A stretch of DNA of 64,000 nucleotides from Pleurostoma richardsiae (Eukaryota; Ascomycota; Sordariomycetes; Calosphaeriales; Pleurostomataceae): contig JANBVO010000001.1 of NCBI GenBank assembly GCA_030052745.1, positions 1,054,001 through 1,118,000 of the forward strand, read 5' to 3'. A model generated the notes under the pieces. The model worked only from the letters and a program-made list of their open reading frames with translations. It ran no database searches and was not told the origin of the DNA. Below are positions 21,373 through 32,901 of the stretch, piece by piece (position 1 is the stretch's first letter; each line of letters starts with the position of its first letter). The translations under genes and the position numbers were made by a program.

Positions 21373-23275
21373 TCAAAGCATAGGTACAATCTGCCCGAGG
21401 ATGTCGGATCGAAATATATCGCTGTTGTCCACCGCACATTTACACAAAGTCTTCATCAGAAGCGCCCTATACACCAGCAAATCGACTGTTGAAAGATCAC
21501 CCGTCGTCTTTTCAATAAGTGTTACGGGATCGAAACCATCCAGAAGCCGCCCGGACTCTGCAGACCATGCAAACCGTGCAGCCTCTGGATACTCCCATCT
21601 GTCGGCGACATGATGGAGCATCGAAACAACAGTTTCGATAAGCCCGAAGCATATCCTCGGCCCCCAGGCCGTCAAAGCTAACTCACCTGCAATAGCGTGT
21701 AAGAGTTCGCCCTCCATGCCATTGCCGACCCAGTCCTTCTTGTCTTCGTGATACGACAGGAGCACATTAATTGCCCTATGAGTATTTGCTGGAGTAATGC
21801 TCCTGAAAAAGTCTGCAGCAATAGAAGGTTGTATTAATGACCTAACGCGACTGGTGCCGGCAACTTCGTCGAGGCTTCTTATCAGACCGGAAACCGTGCA
21901 AAGCAGAAGGACTTTAGCCTTTAAATCTGGCTTCTGGCTGAGAACATTACAGACATGCTTAAGTTCTCTCAAGATGTCGTCTCGTTGCTGAGCGTCCTTT
22001 TCTGCAGTTCTTCGACTCATCCCGTAATAGGACGAAATCTTCTCGTCGCCTTCGCGGAAACATTGGAAGAATGCTGCCCATCCATTGGTGAAGAATGTCT
22101 CCTCGGCAATACTGATATCGTGGATATTCTTCAAGTTAGAGTCCTGGAATCGCGCCGATGCCCAAAAGGGGCTCTGGAAGCAAATTGTCTCTAGCACCTG
22201 TTCCGCCTTGGACGCCTTGTACGGGAAAAGACGAGGTGCGTCGCGCCGCCTATCACCTTCGAACAACAACCAGGGCAGTTGCTGATGGATAATAATATGC
22301 TGGACGATCTGGCGTAGATAATCCTTCTCCGTGTCCGCTAAATAAAGGGATTTGAATACGGCGGAAACCTCTTCTACGTAAGGGGCCAGCAGAGAGGGCA
22401 GGTCATAAGCCTCGTACGATCCCTTGATGTTTCCCTCATCAAGAGTGCCTCTCGCGGTCATGACTGTTCCAAGGAATCGTGAACTACGGTCAGCTTCACA
22501 ATGTGACGCGGGCTCTGCATAGGCGAGGAGAGCACGTATCTTGAAGGAAGTGCCGAGATGCAGTGTCCAGACCTTTCCCCCAGGACCGGAACACCGCGGC
22601 GGCTCCCAGTGTTGGGTAGGTGATAAACCTGATCTGGAAATCCGGCCCAGTGATCATTGGGTACCTTGACTCCGAGTCCAGGACAATCTTTTCACCGCCT
22701 GCAATCACCGCGAGAGAAACAAGGCACTCAACCTGGAAATATGCAGGTACAGCCTGAAGGTCTGACGGAAGGAAATCCGCGACTGTCTTCTGTAGGGGTA
22801 CATGGCCAAGATCCCCAGGTTTGTCAAGATGCAGCATCTTGAGAAACTCCATCCATGACGCCCCGTACTGTTCGACTTGAGAGTCTCCACCCTCTGATAA
22901 GAGAGACGTCACGGGGATGGACAAGCTATTTTTTAGAGCGAACACCCCAGAGATGGTTACAACAGGGGTTGACGAAGTCGTGCGAAGCCTCATCTCGTCG
23001 GAGCTAAACCTCTTCTCATTGAGACTCGACCAGTGCCCGATGGCGTAACGGCTAGACTTCAGTCGACCAGGGCCCGCACTTAGAAGGGCCTGGAAGATGG
23101 AGACCACAGCGAAAAAAAGGGCGATGATGCCGATAACGAGCGTCACGACAAAACTCGCTGGGTCCCAGTTGAACTGGTTGCCCTGGGCCGCGACGGCATC
23201 TAGTAACGCAGCCAAAAGGCAGTCTGTCGTGTTGGCAGAGTCTCTGCAAATCTCTGTAATGTTTTCTCTGGCCAT
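21373..23275 (-). CDS. Conserved fungal membrane-anchored protein, frame interrupted
   Basis: Two long minus-strand frames (22496-23275 and 21373-22461, the second open further upstream) together look like one protein of about 620-635 residues. The N-terminus (MARENITEICRDS, then FNWDPASFVVTLVIGIIALFFAVVSIFQAL) has one membrane span and belongs to a fungal family of unknown function. The reading frame changes near 22572-22581. Either a G is extra in a run of five (22577-22581), in which case KVWTLHLGTSFKIRALLAYAEP continues in the new frame, or a 58-nt intron (22515-22572, weak GTCTGG donor, TATGCAG acceptor) joins the parts. I favour the single-base explanation because the skipped segment reads like coding sequence. 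It may be a genuine lesion or a sequencing error. Confidence 0.6.
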
Positions 23276-23818
23276 GGATCTGGATCGTTCCGGGCCTTCG
23301 AATGAGTAGACTTCTTCGTGCGCGATGTGGACTGATGTAAGGAAGAGAAAAACGAGTTGCGCCTAATGTGGCAGAGGAGCGAGAACATGCAGCCGAAGGT
23401 CGGCGATAACTGCAATCATGCCATTGGCCAACTGTGACTCAGGTGACAACGTGCATTTGGCTCAATAAATGTAAGTTAATCCTGATCATACCATCCTTCT
23501 TTAGCCCACCGATCGCAAGCTTCAGTGACGTGACATGACCTACACGATACGCCGAGATGACACTGCAACTTCTCGCTTTCGGAAAACGGCTTGTTCTTGT
23601 CAACAGAGCAGCGCATATAGAGATAGGCAGAGTCTGAGTCGAATATTTTCCAAGGATGAACCTAATTTGCGGCGCTGCCATCCATTCGGGGGATTCGAAG
23701 CTGGTACTACAAAGTCTGGATGTCTTTGGCATGCAAGATTCCTTAGACAACTAACCCCCTAATATCATAGACTACAGCAGGTGTTGTTTTCAACTAGGCC
23801 GATCAAACACCCATCGCA
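23276..23818. other. Intergenic region
   Basis: 543 bases between the start of the membrane-anchored gene and the stop of the PQQ dehydrogenase gene. Only short non-homologous frames are seen. Confidence 0.4.
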
Positions 23819-25331
23819 TCAACCCTTCTTGGATAGGAGATAGATCTCCCCCTCCGCGCTGTTATCGCTCCCCACAAAGAGCCCCCTCCCCGCGGGGTCC
23901 CACGACGCCGCCGACAGCCTGACGCAGTTGCTCTGCGTCAGGCCGTTCGCCTGGCACGACGACGGGTTGCTCGCCCAGAAGACGTCGCTGTACCCGGTCA
24001 TGCTGTCCGCCGGCGCGACCGGGTCGTACGCGCCGCTGGGCAGCCGCGTGAAGGGGATCTGCACAACCTTAAAGCCCGTGGCCGGCTGCCGGTCCCAGGA
24101 GCCGTGGAAGGTCACGTACATGTTCGTTGCGTTGGCGTCGAAGGCGTTCCAGATGGGCGCGCTGTGCGCCTGGAAGGTCAGCCGTGGGGCGGCGGCCTTG
24201 CTGTTGCAGCTGGCGTCGTTGAAGGTGTTGTTGGGACTGAGAACGAAGTGGCTGCCTGTCTTGAGCGCCCTGTTGTCGGTGAAGGCGGAGGAGTCCCAGA
24301 CCGAGTAACAGGTCGGATAGCCGTACCAGACGTCCCTGGTTGTGAGCGGGTCGCCAACTGTCAGACAAGAGTTTGGTCAGCGGGATGGGAACCAAGGCTC
24401 CGCCTTCCGGAGGCATGGACGTACGGTTATTCAGCTTCTCCGCTGGGTTGTCTTTGTGGATGTCCACCGAGCGACCACTAATGGTGCGGGTAAAATCCTG
24501 CGCCACCCAGCATCAGTCGCGATACGAGACAATCGGTATCATGGCACGCTGCTTACATCTCCGCTATTCTCGACCCCCCAGACGACACCGTTGGGGTCTG
24601 CGACAAATCCGATCTCGTTCCGCAGGCCGTACCCAAAGACTGCACCGTCCGTTTTATAGTTGTAACCGTTCGCGGGGGCCTTGCTCATGTCGAAGACCTT
24701 GATGATGGCGCGGCCGGTCGCCTTGTCTGAGGCAGCGTAATCGAGGTTCTGGTTGCTGCCGACCTGGAGCAGGACCATATTTGGCTGCGAGGGCACTACC
24801 AGGAGGTTTCTCGTCGAGTGAATCCCGGTGTCCATCCCGTTGACGACAGTCTTCTGAGTGCCGACCTTCATGGTGACGGGGTCGTAGCTCCACGAGTACG
24901 CCGTCCGCTCGGAGCTGGCGTACAGCGTCTTGCCGTCCGGGGTGATGGCCAGGCCGTGATTGAGCTGGATGCTCGAGACGAGCATGTTGGTGCTGTTGAT
25001 GCAGCCGTCGGGGCCGAAAGTGTGCACGGAGATGCCCTTCGTGGCCTGAGCAACAAGCATGTGGCCCAGGGGATCCCAAACGATGGTCCGGACCTGCTTC
25101 AAGTTGCCGGCGACCTTCACCACCTGCCATCCCGATGCAAGGGTGTAGGAGTATCGGATCGTACTCACGCCGCTACAACTGCTAGGAAGAGGCAGCGCCG
25201 GCACCTCGCCGCGGGCATGGCCTGGACAACCGTGAACACACATTCTTAGAGGGATAAACAAGAAGAGCGACAGGGAGATACTAACCGACAATCAAGGCCA
25301 AGACACCCAAAATTGTATCAGCAAAGCGCAT
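23819..25331 (-). CDS. Secreted PQQ-dependent sugar dehydrogenase (AA12 / sorbosone dehydrogenase-like)
   Basis: Four exons: 25286-25331, 24557-25221, 24425-24497, 23819-24357, 440 residues. The first exon encodes a signal peptide core (MRFADTILGVLALIVG), interrupted by the first intron. The body is a six-bladed propeller of the soluble quinoprotein type: GWQVVKVAGNLKQVRTIVWD, LNHGLAITPDGKTLYASS, YGLRNEIGFVADPNGVVWGVENSGD, HKDNPAEKLNNLGDP, WYGYPTCYSVWD and YVTFHGSWDRQPATGFKV. These match AA12 pyranose dehydrogenases first known from Coprinopsis, which oxidise sugars with pyrroloquinoline quinone and can pass electrons to LPMOs. There is no obvious fused cytochrome or cellulose-binding domain. 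Fungi are not known to make PQQ, so the cofactor is presumably taken from bacteria. Confidence 0.85.
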
Positions 25332-28300
25332 GATTGAGAGGATCGCTGCAGAAGTCAAGGGTTTGCCCTGGGAGATTGACGATGTCAGGCTGCCCGCCAT
25401 CCTCGCGACCGAGACGGACACAGCGGTCGCCTATAAATGGGATAGGAGGCGTTTCCTTTGTTTTCTTTTTTGGACCCCTTGATCGTCTTAACCGCAGAGG
25501 GTGGCAGGCTATTATCACGATAGTAGGCAAGTCCGTCATGTCCAATCTCTGAGCTCAGTTCTCTCGGCAGAATGCTCGCTGCTTCCTGGGGTATCGGCAG
25601 ATCCTTAAGCACGGTGCGATATACTCCGCTTGTCAATGCGGGGGCTCTAGTTATGGCACGCTAGATATATCAAATATATTAAAAGGCAAAAGCAGGGCGA
25701 GCCACGGTGGCGTAGATAGGAGAGGTGAAGCCCAGTCACTGGGATGACAGATGGGATGACCAAGTCCGTAGACCAGTTGCGCACCGCGCAAAAGTGCAAG
25801 GAGACTCACACCTCGGATCTCGTGTGAATTCGACTTCGCACATGAACTCACTTGCTAAGCTCTCGGCAAATGGCTGTGGTTATCATGGATAGACCGTCGC
25901 TGCAACCGGGTTGGGTCGTGATCTGACAGCGACATGGCTATTCGCCTGAGTGAAGTCAACCCCGAAAACGTTCGGCTTTCACACCGCCCTGTTTAGCAAG
26001 AGCACAGGGATCCCTGTTCACAATCTGCATGCCGACTGGGACGTACTCGATGCTAACTTCCCCCGTTGCAGTCGGTATCTGCAACGAAATGCACAAAACG
26101 GGGGTCGTTACAAGACGTCTCAGTCCGTCCTATCACCCCGATCAAGCGTCTCAGCGACGTGTTTCTGAGAGCACCATGCCTGCTTTTATCAAGGTACGGC
26201 GTCAACTTCCCGAACAGCAAGACTCGATAGCTCGCAGACCCAATATCAGGCGATGAGAAATACCACAAGTAATCCGATACATCAGGTCGAGCATTGTTTA
26301 TTTCTTGAACATGACATCAGTCAATGCTCCCATATATTAGCCCATGTGAGACGGCAACCCAGAAGCATCTATGATACAGCAGCTTTGGGGGACGGAAGCG
26401 CTCGAAGAAGAAGACGTGATGTCGACTGTCCTCGGCGGGAAGCGGCGTCGAAGGAGAATTGCATGTCGCCACCCGGCCTATCGAGGCAATCAAGCGATGC
26501 CGACATTGCTGTCTCGGAAGGCGGCAGAACAGCTATGCTCTTCGGCGGTGTCGGCACGTGTGGTGATCAATCACACCAGTGGAAGGAACGGGCCGGCGCA
26601 TTCGTGACGAGTCCGACCATCAAGGATGCCATGTTGGCTGTTCGATGGCGTCTCGAGTAATGACACCAACAACCAAGCGAGCCAGTGCGGGCATTCGTTA
26701 ACAACAAGCCCGACGATACGCTCCGCCGAGTTCGGGGACGGGAAGTCCTCATCGGCTCCCAGGTTGCTGATATAGATCGGCACGAGAGCTGGCATCCGCA
26801 ATGACATTCCCGACAAATTTCGGCAGAAGCAACACCCAAGATCATGCAGTTTTCGGGGTTTAAGAGAAGCAATGCTCGAGACACGTCAGTGTGGTGAGAT
26901 ATTGGTGTGCCATAGCTCAGTCCCGAAGATGCTGTGTGACCTTGAGCTCCCAGAATGCGATATTTGCTTTTTCCTGAATGCCCAAGAGCAGAAGTCGTTT
27001 GGGCCTTATACGAAAAGTCGGTGAAAGGTCCGCATGCATGTCTTGTTCGGCCAAATGGGAGGCGGCCAGGCCGACTAGACGATGAGCAGGTCACCACGAA
27101 GTAATAGTCGCGGAGCAACCAGCAGACAAGGGGAGAATACGACATCTAGACGTCCCCTTCATGTATTGGAAGGTCGGAAATATTATTCTCCCCAGTGCAG
27201 AAGACCTCCGCAGAGCATGCTTGTCCGCCACTGTGCACGTCGCGCGTTCTTAGCTCACCGGTGAGTAGTGAAGCAAATTGACGGCGGAACGTATTGGAGC
27301 TAGGTGCGGTAGACTGAACATAGGTAGTAAGAGAGCATACCGTCATGGAGTAGATAAATAATGCTTGAAAGAATCAATCAAACGACGAGAGGAGCAGAGC
27401 AGGGCATGAGATGTTGAACGGACGTGTCGATCACAGACATCAACACAGGTTCTCGCCGTCCACTGTGTCCTGTGCCGTGCGAGGCAGCCATCATGGGCAG
27501 GTGGCTTGTACCTGTCAAAAGCGGAACTGAAGAGCACCTCTTGGGGACAAGAGGAAAGAATCGAGTAGAGATCGTGCTGATGTCTCTACCTCCTGATGGA
27601 GGTACTCACGAGAATGCGAGACTGTCCGCGGAATTGTCTGTGCAATGACACGGGTGATGGCAGTCGACTTTCGTCGATGATGCCGACCCTGGCCTTGCTG
27701 TAGCCACCGACAGGATGAGACACACACCTTGTGCGACCAACCAGCCGTCCAGACCCTGTACCATCCAGGGCCGGGGGAATCCCGAACTCGAGAAAGCCAA
27801 TGAAATCTCCCGTGGATATGCAACGTTGGAGCGCCTCATTCATATATGCCACTACCCAGTCACAAGCCTGTAGGCGAAAACCTCGACACCAGCCATGGGT
27901 AACTGCTCGAAGGACCTTTATCTTTGGTGCGTTGGTGGACCACCACCACAATGTGTGGTTGGCGTATCGTGGTCTGCATTGCAAGAGTTCACCAGGCGGA
28001 CAGACATGACTGACACAAGCCACCACTTCCACCGGCATGCTCGAAATCCTCCCTCCTTTCTATTTCGAAAGGGAATGGCAGAAAAATGCCTTCTCAATGG
28101 CCTGCGCCAGCCACCCGAGATTCTCAACAAGCCACAGGCGGGACACCTGATTTCCTTAATAGTTTCTGCTTGGAGAGTCTGGCGCACATATCTCGGAGGC
28201 ACCCGCATGGTCCTAAAAAGCAGATTTATGGCCTGCTGCTGTACGCCGTGGATAATGCACGCCCATCTGCGCGTACAAAGTGGTTGCTAACTCAGGAGAG

Positions 28301-28820
28301 AGTAGACGGAGGGAGTTCCGACATGTAGACTCGGATTGCTTCTTCGCATGGACTCAACTCGGCCCATGACGCCACGATGCTACAGGTACATAAGACCAAT
28401 AGATCGCGGTTGTCCCGCATATGGATATCAGCTCGGGGATATGTGTCGGCGTCCTGACTGGTCGTGTGTGAGGCACTGCACGACATATTCGGCCCCCTCC
28501 AATCATCCCAGTCATCTGTCCCTGCGATTGACCGAGCAGGTCGCCGGGTGCCCCTGCTTCGCGAGAACTCGGACCGTGGAGCGGAGGATGCGGTGTCCAT
28601 AGGGCCTCAGGAGGTATATATCCCATGCCGCCCACGTCGCAAAACTCCTCTCCATTCGGTGGCTTTCTCACACACCTTAATAGGGCCGACTCTGTAAGCA
28701 TACATCGACTGACACTTTTGTTTATCTCCTGGTACGTCGTCGACGACTTGGTGGCTCGGTGCAACGGTTCTTAGACCACATTGTCTGACGCCCGAGATAT
28801 TCTCCAAACAGCAAACAGCA
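25332..28820. other. Long gene-poor stretch
   Basis: About 3.5 kb. Many frames of 60-190 codons overlap on both strands (for example 26567-27145 and 27586-28038, minus) but none has a recognisable domain, none links to another by convincing introns, and codon composition is even between strands. No terminal repeats, tandem repeats or transposase/reverse-transcriptase motifs were recognised. It may be decayed sequence or hold non-coding transcripts. Confidence 0.4.
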
Positions 28821-29290
28821 ATGCCAAAGAGAGCACCTTCCGGTTCCGAAGGAGGGCGGACATTGGGAAAGGGATGCAAGGATGCTGATGGGCACGGCAA
28901 GTAGACGCTATCCACCTGCGACCCGAGCTCGAACGGATACTGAACCTTCTAGAAAAATCAAGCAACGCTCCGGCACCAGGATTCGGAGCCGGTTCAGGTT
29001 CCGGATCTCGCCACTCGGCGGACAAAGACGTGCCAGTAGACCGGCCGTGGTCGGATCCGCAGCACCAAAACCCGGAGCGGTACGCGTACAACGAAACGCC
29101 GCTGGACCACTATCTCAATAGCTCCGCGTACCACGATCCATACAACACCATTGCTAGGATCGGCGAGGGAAGCAGAGCGACGAGCAGTGACGCCGCTGTC
29201 GTATTTCCTGTAAGCAATGCCACTGCTGGGTCGGAGAAGGAGGGGCCAAGGGGGCACCGGAAACAGTCTGCTCCAGCCAAGAAGAGATAA
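28821..29290 (+). CDS. Possible small gene, incomplete model
   Basis: An ATG at 28821 opens MPKRAPSGSEGGRTLGKG, and a second open frame from about 28886 to the stop at 29290 reads as a credible C-terminus: VDAIHLRPELERILNLLEKS, a Gly/Ser linker, RPWSDPQHQNPERYAY, NETPLDHYLNSSAYHDPYN and a basic tail ending KKR. The two parts are in different frames and no convincing intron joins them, so either an upstream exon is missed or the frame is broken. No domain is recognised. Confidence 0.3.
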
Positions 29291-30942
29291 CGACGCTCTA
29301 CTATCCCCGGCCCGTAACATCGGTAGTAGACTGCAGTTCTGTTGTCGGAAGAATTCAAGCCCGTATCGTTAGATTTGCTGCACATTTGCGTTTAACATAG
29401 TAAAGAGCGTACGGCGTAGACAGACAGTCCCAGAGTCGTGAAGCAGCAGCACATGACGTCGACGTGAGCCACCACCAGCTGAATAAGGTGAGGAAGAGTG
29501 GCAGAGCCAATCTCCCGCGTCTCCATCCTCATCCCAGTCTCGAGATCGGAGTTTGTATTGCGGGGTGTGGGCCGAGATCGATGGCCCACCGGGCCAGCAG
29601 CAGCGAAAACGAGCGACTGGGTCGCTGTCAGGTGACGTGGAGAAGCCGGTGACGAAGCATTTTCAGACGGGGAGTGCGGAGTACGAAGGAGGGGGTACGG
29701 ATTGGACGGACGCGTCTCGTGTCCAGGATCGCATCTCGTATTGTCGCGCGAAGCCAAGCCGATTGTGGATGCATTGATCACGCAAATAAACACAAATCTG
29801 GGCTTTTGGCCGGGCCTGTGTTGCCCAGAGGATTGGAGGAAAAGAAAGTAGGTAGGCTGGCTGGGTAGGCTGGCTGCACAGCAAGCTGGGGAAGACTGCA
29901 CGTGCCACTCCAAGGCATGGGGAGCTTACACTAAGGTAGCTAAGGTACCTACTTCACCTGCTTCCCAACACCTGCTGGTATGTACCTTGGATACCCAGGT
30001 ACTTACCTAGGTACGTACTACTGCGTATGTAAATGGTTAGCCTTGGCCATCCTCCTACTTTAAATAGACCTTCCCCTTCCGGGATTAGCGGTGGTCCCGA
30101 GCCGCGTGTGTCAGCAAAAACCAGCCAATTTGCGAGTGCGCCTGGGTGAGCCGGGGCTCCCACTCACTCGCTCACTCGGCCACCACCACCATCCCATCCA
30201 TCCACCGGCTCCGCCCTTGCATTCTTCCGCAGACTCCCTCCCAATCTTATTCAATTCTTCCCTTGCCCTTGACCTTCCCTCCCTACCCCTGCCACGGAAC
30301 CAACGGTCCTCTCCCTCCGCCCTCGTCGACGCCAAAAGAGCACACCACCAGCACCGGCACCACCCGCGCACCCACGCTCGTTTTGACCGCGAGGATAAGC
30401 CCTCAGACAACTCCCTCTGAGATCGAGAGACTGTCCGGCGATAGCATCATTCAGTCCTCACCACCACCGACTATGATCACCACGGCTGTCGCTCGCTTTC
30501 CTCTCCATTAAAGCACGGCCTCGAATACGAGATTGCCGACTCGGCGGCACAGACAGTCGCAAACCCTGGTCCTGCCTGTCAGCATTCCGCGCCCGAAAAA
30601 CCTCAACCCGGATAACCCCAGCCGTCGTCTCCTCTTCCTTCCTATAACCGACGTGACTCTGGGGTAACGTCCCAAAATCACCGCAGCGAACATCATCAAT
30701 CGGCGTCAAAAGGAGGCCATAACTGTCTTAGCCGCAGCGCTCGTTTGAAAGGGATATTCTGTGCGACTTCAAGACTGGTGGGCGGTGCATCCAGCCTGTT
30801 ACACCAGACAAGGAGACTGGCAACAGCGGCTCATTTCTCGAACCTCACGACACTGGACGTTGATTCTCGATATCATCCCACATAGATCTTTCAACTCTAC
30901 ACCTTTCCCCTCTCCTCCAGGACCATCCCTCAGCTCTTCACA
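29291..30942. other. Intergenic region with TAGGTAC motif cluster and long 5' leader
   Basis: 1.65 kb. Between 29931 and 30030 are repeated AAGGTA/TACCT/CCTAGGTAC words. Downstream, 30150-30940 is pyrimidine-rich on the plus strand (CACCAC, CCTCCC, TCTTCC), as expected of the promoter and 5' leader of the gene starting at 30943. No protein-coding gene is called. Confidence 0.45.
29931..30030. repeat. Clustered TAGGTA/GGTACCTA low-complexity motif
   Basis: Within 100 bases the words AAGGTAGC, AAGGTACCTAC, TACCTTGG, CCAGGTACTTACC and CCTAGGTACGTAC recur in both orientations. Such motifs are common in Sordariomycete intergenic DNA, near promoters. Weaker copies lie at 19780-19860, 38586-38600 and 40141-40165. 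Confidence 0.5.
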
Positions 30943-31885
30943 ATGGGTACGTCGATCTAGCCTCGATCCGATCTCCCCGCGCTCTCTTCCCCAGAGATCT
31001 TCGCACCTGTCAACCCTCCCTCTCCACACTCGCACCACCACCACCAGCAACCGCAACGGTCCTCGAGCCTGAGCTAACCCATCTCGCAGAGACGACTCTC
31101 GTGCCCTTCTCCACCCTGCCCAGCTGCGCCACGGCGTGCGGCCACCTCTACGATGCCAACGGCGCTTGCGTCCCGCCCGCCGTGGCCACCGCCGACGCCG
31201 CCACTTACGACGCCTGCTTCTGCTCCAACTCCTACCTGACCCCCTTCTCGACCGGCACTGCGGGCGTCTGCGACAGCGCCTGCACCGCCGCCGCTGACTC
31301 CGGAGGGCTCAGCAGCATCCAGGCCTGGTACACGAGCTTCTGCGCCAACGTGAAGGAGGTCGCCACTACCACGGCCACGACCACCGGCAGCTCCAGCAGC
31401 AGCACGTCCACGTCGAGCAGCAGCAGCTCGAGTAACAGTAGCGGCGGTGGTGGAAGCTGGTACGTGTCCTTCTCTTTCCTGACGCAGCGGCAGAGACAAA
31501 GTCCGCACCTACTGACCTCGTTTCTTCCGGACCGAACAGGCTCGACACCCACTGGCGCTGGGTCATCTTCATCGTCGTCGTCGTCGTCGCCATCGCCGGC
31601 ATCTGGATCGGCGCCTGCATCTGGCGGCGGCACTACCTGCGCAGGAAGGACCGGCAGTACGCCCTCGGCAAGACCCTCGGTGCCTCCACCCGCAGCGGCA
31701 CCAACCCCTACGGCCACGGAGGCGCCGGCGGCGGTGCCGCCAGCAACGCCAACAGCCAGCGCTCCGTCCACCTGCCCCAGCCGGGCTTCTTCAACCCCGC
31801 GCCGCTGTCGTCGGCCAACGTCTTCGAGGAGAAGCCCCGGAAGGTCAAGGAGAAGAAGAAGTGGGTTGTCAAGGAGCGGACGTGA
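30943..31885 (+). CDS. Cys-rich single-pass membrane protein with Ser-rich linker
   Basis: Three coding exons: 30943-30946 (only ATGG), 31090-31459 and 31540-31885, giving 239 residues. The 143-nt first intron is GTACG...CGCAG. The protein opens METTLVPFSTLPSCATACG and has about eight Cys in the first 85 residues (PSCATACG, GACVPP, ACFCSN, GVCDSAC, SFCANV), an ectodomain pattern reminiscent of small fungal cell-surface proteins. A Ser/Thr/Gly linker (about residues 92-124) leads to a membrane span (WVIFIVVVVVAIAGIWIGA) and a basic, Gly/Asn-rich cytosolic tail ending VVKERT. This architecture recurs across filamentous ascomycetes as an integral membrane protein of unknown function. A cleaved signal peptide is not obvious, so topology may rely on the internal span. 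Confidence 0.8.
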
Positions 31886-32901
31886 GAGTCTCTCCCAGCG
31901 AAAACAGCACCGACTCTCTCATGAAGCTTCTTCTCCTCTTTTTCCCTTCGGGACTGCTGGAATATAATCGGCTTGCTGCTTTTTCGCCTCTTGTGTGTTT
32001 CTTACATCATCGGGATCACGGGAGGAGGGGAGAAGGATACCTCTTGCCTGTCCTTCCCACTCACGAAGATCGAGTCCTGTCCTTTCCGACAGCTGTGTAT
32101 GTGGCGTGTGGTCTGGGACCCGGCGTTCATCTCATCCTGCCTTCCATACCTTTCCGTATCACCGCCTCATTGGGGAGTTTATTCTTTGGTAACGGGAAAG
32201 TCCTTCCATGCGGCCAAGCCTCCCCGTCACGGGGAGGCTGTCTGCTTAGCATATCTCATATCTATCTGACTAGGGTCTGAACATGGACATCGACGCGGGG
32301 TTTTCTATTTTCGCTATATTCATACGGGGTGGGAGGAGGCATGCATGTATCCAGACCAGCAACTCCACGGAGCCCTCATTTCTGAGGTCCGCGGGGACAG
32401 CTAGGGAAGCCATAAAAGACCGCCAGAGGTCATCATCGATCAAATTGTCTGCTTTCAGTGAACTCCAAGACTTGTTCGACTTCCGTCAATGGTAATCCGG
32501 CTCTGTATCCCTCAGTGATGTTATCTTTATCGACCTCACCCTCCACATTGGCGCCGCAGAGCGCACACCCTACTTGCGTGTCCACGATAAGTTCAGAGGC
32601 ACCCAGCGATGTGTTCATAGGATACTGTTTGTATTACTGCTTCCTACACGTGTGCTCTAGGACATATAGACAGTTTGTGCCGCCAACCCCTATGCCGTCA
32701 TCGCACTGTATCAAGCGTTGGCAGCCGTTTTTCTCATTTGCGTCGTCACGCTTTCCCATGCTCCGTTACGCCCCAATCCGTTCTATGATGCGCTCAATCG
32801 ATGATGGTCCCCACCCTGCTGGAGACCGCCTGCACTGCACCCTGGAAGGCCTGCCCGACGCTGTCTCGGGCGCGTCCAATATTCTCCTGCAAAACGGTAG
32901 T
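31886..32901. other. Convergent 3' region
   Basis: 1.0 kb between the membrane-protein stop and the debranching-enzyme stop. A minus-strand frame at 32433-32618 (61 codons, containing CALCGANVEGEVDKDN) looks somewhat coding-like but has no domain or partner exon that I can support. The remainder is probably 3' UTR. Confidence 0.35.

Noticed and set aside
25332-30942. Transposon or virus-derived fossil in the gene desert
   Set aside because: No terminal repeats, target duplications, or transposase, reverse-transcriptase, integrase or capsid motifs were recognised in any frame.
31232-31771. 179-codon frame antisense to the Cys-rich membrane protein
   Set aside because: A shadow of the Ser-rich and Gly-rich codons. 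The sense strand has clear splice sites, a membrane span and family resemblance.
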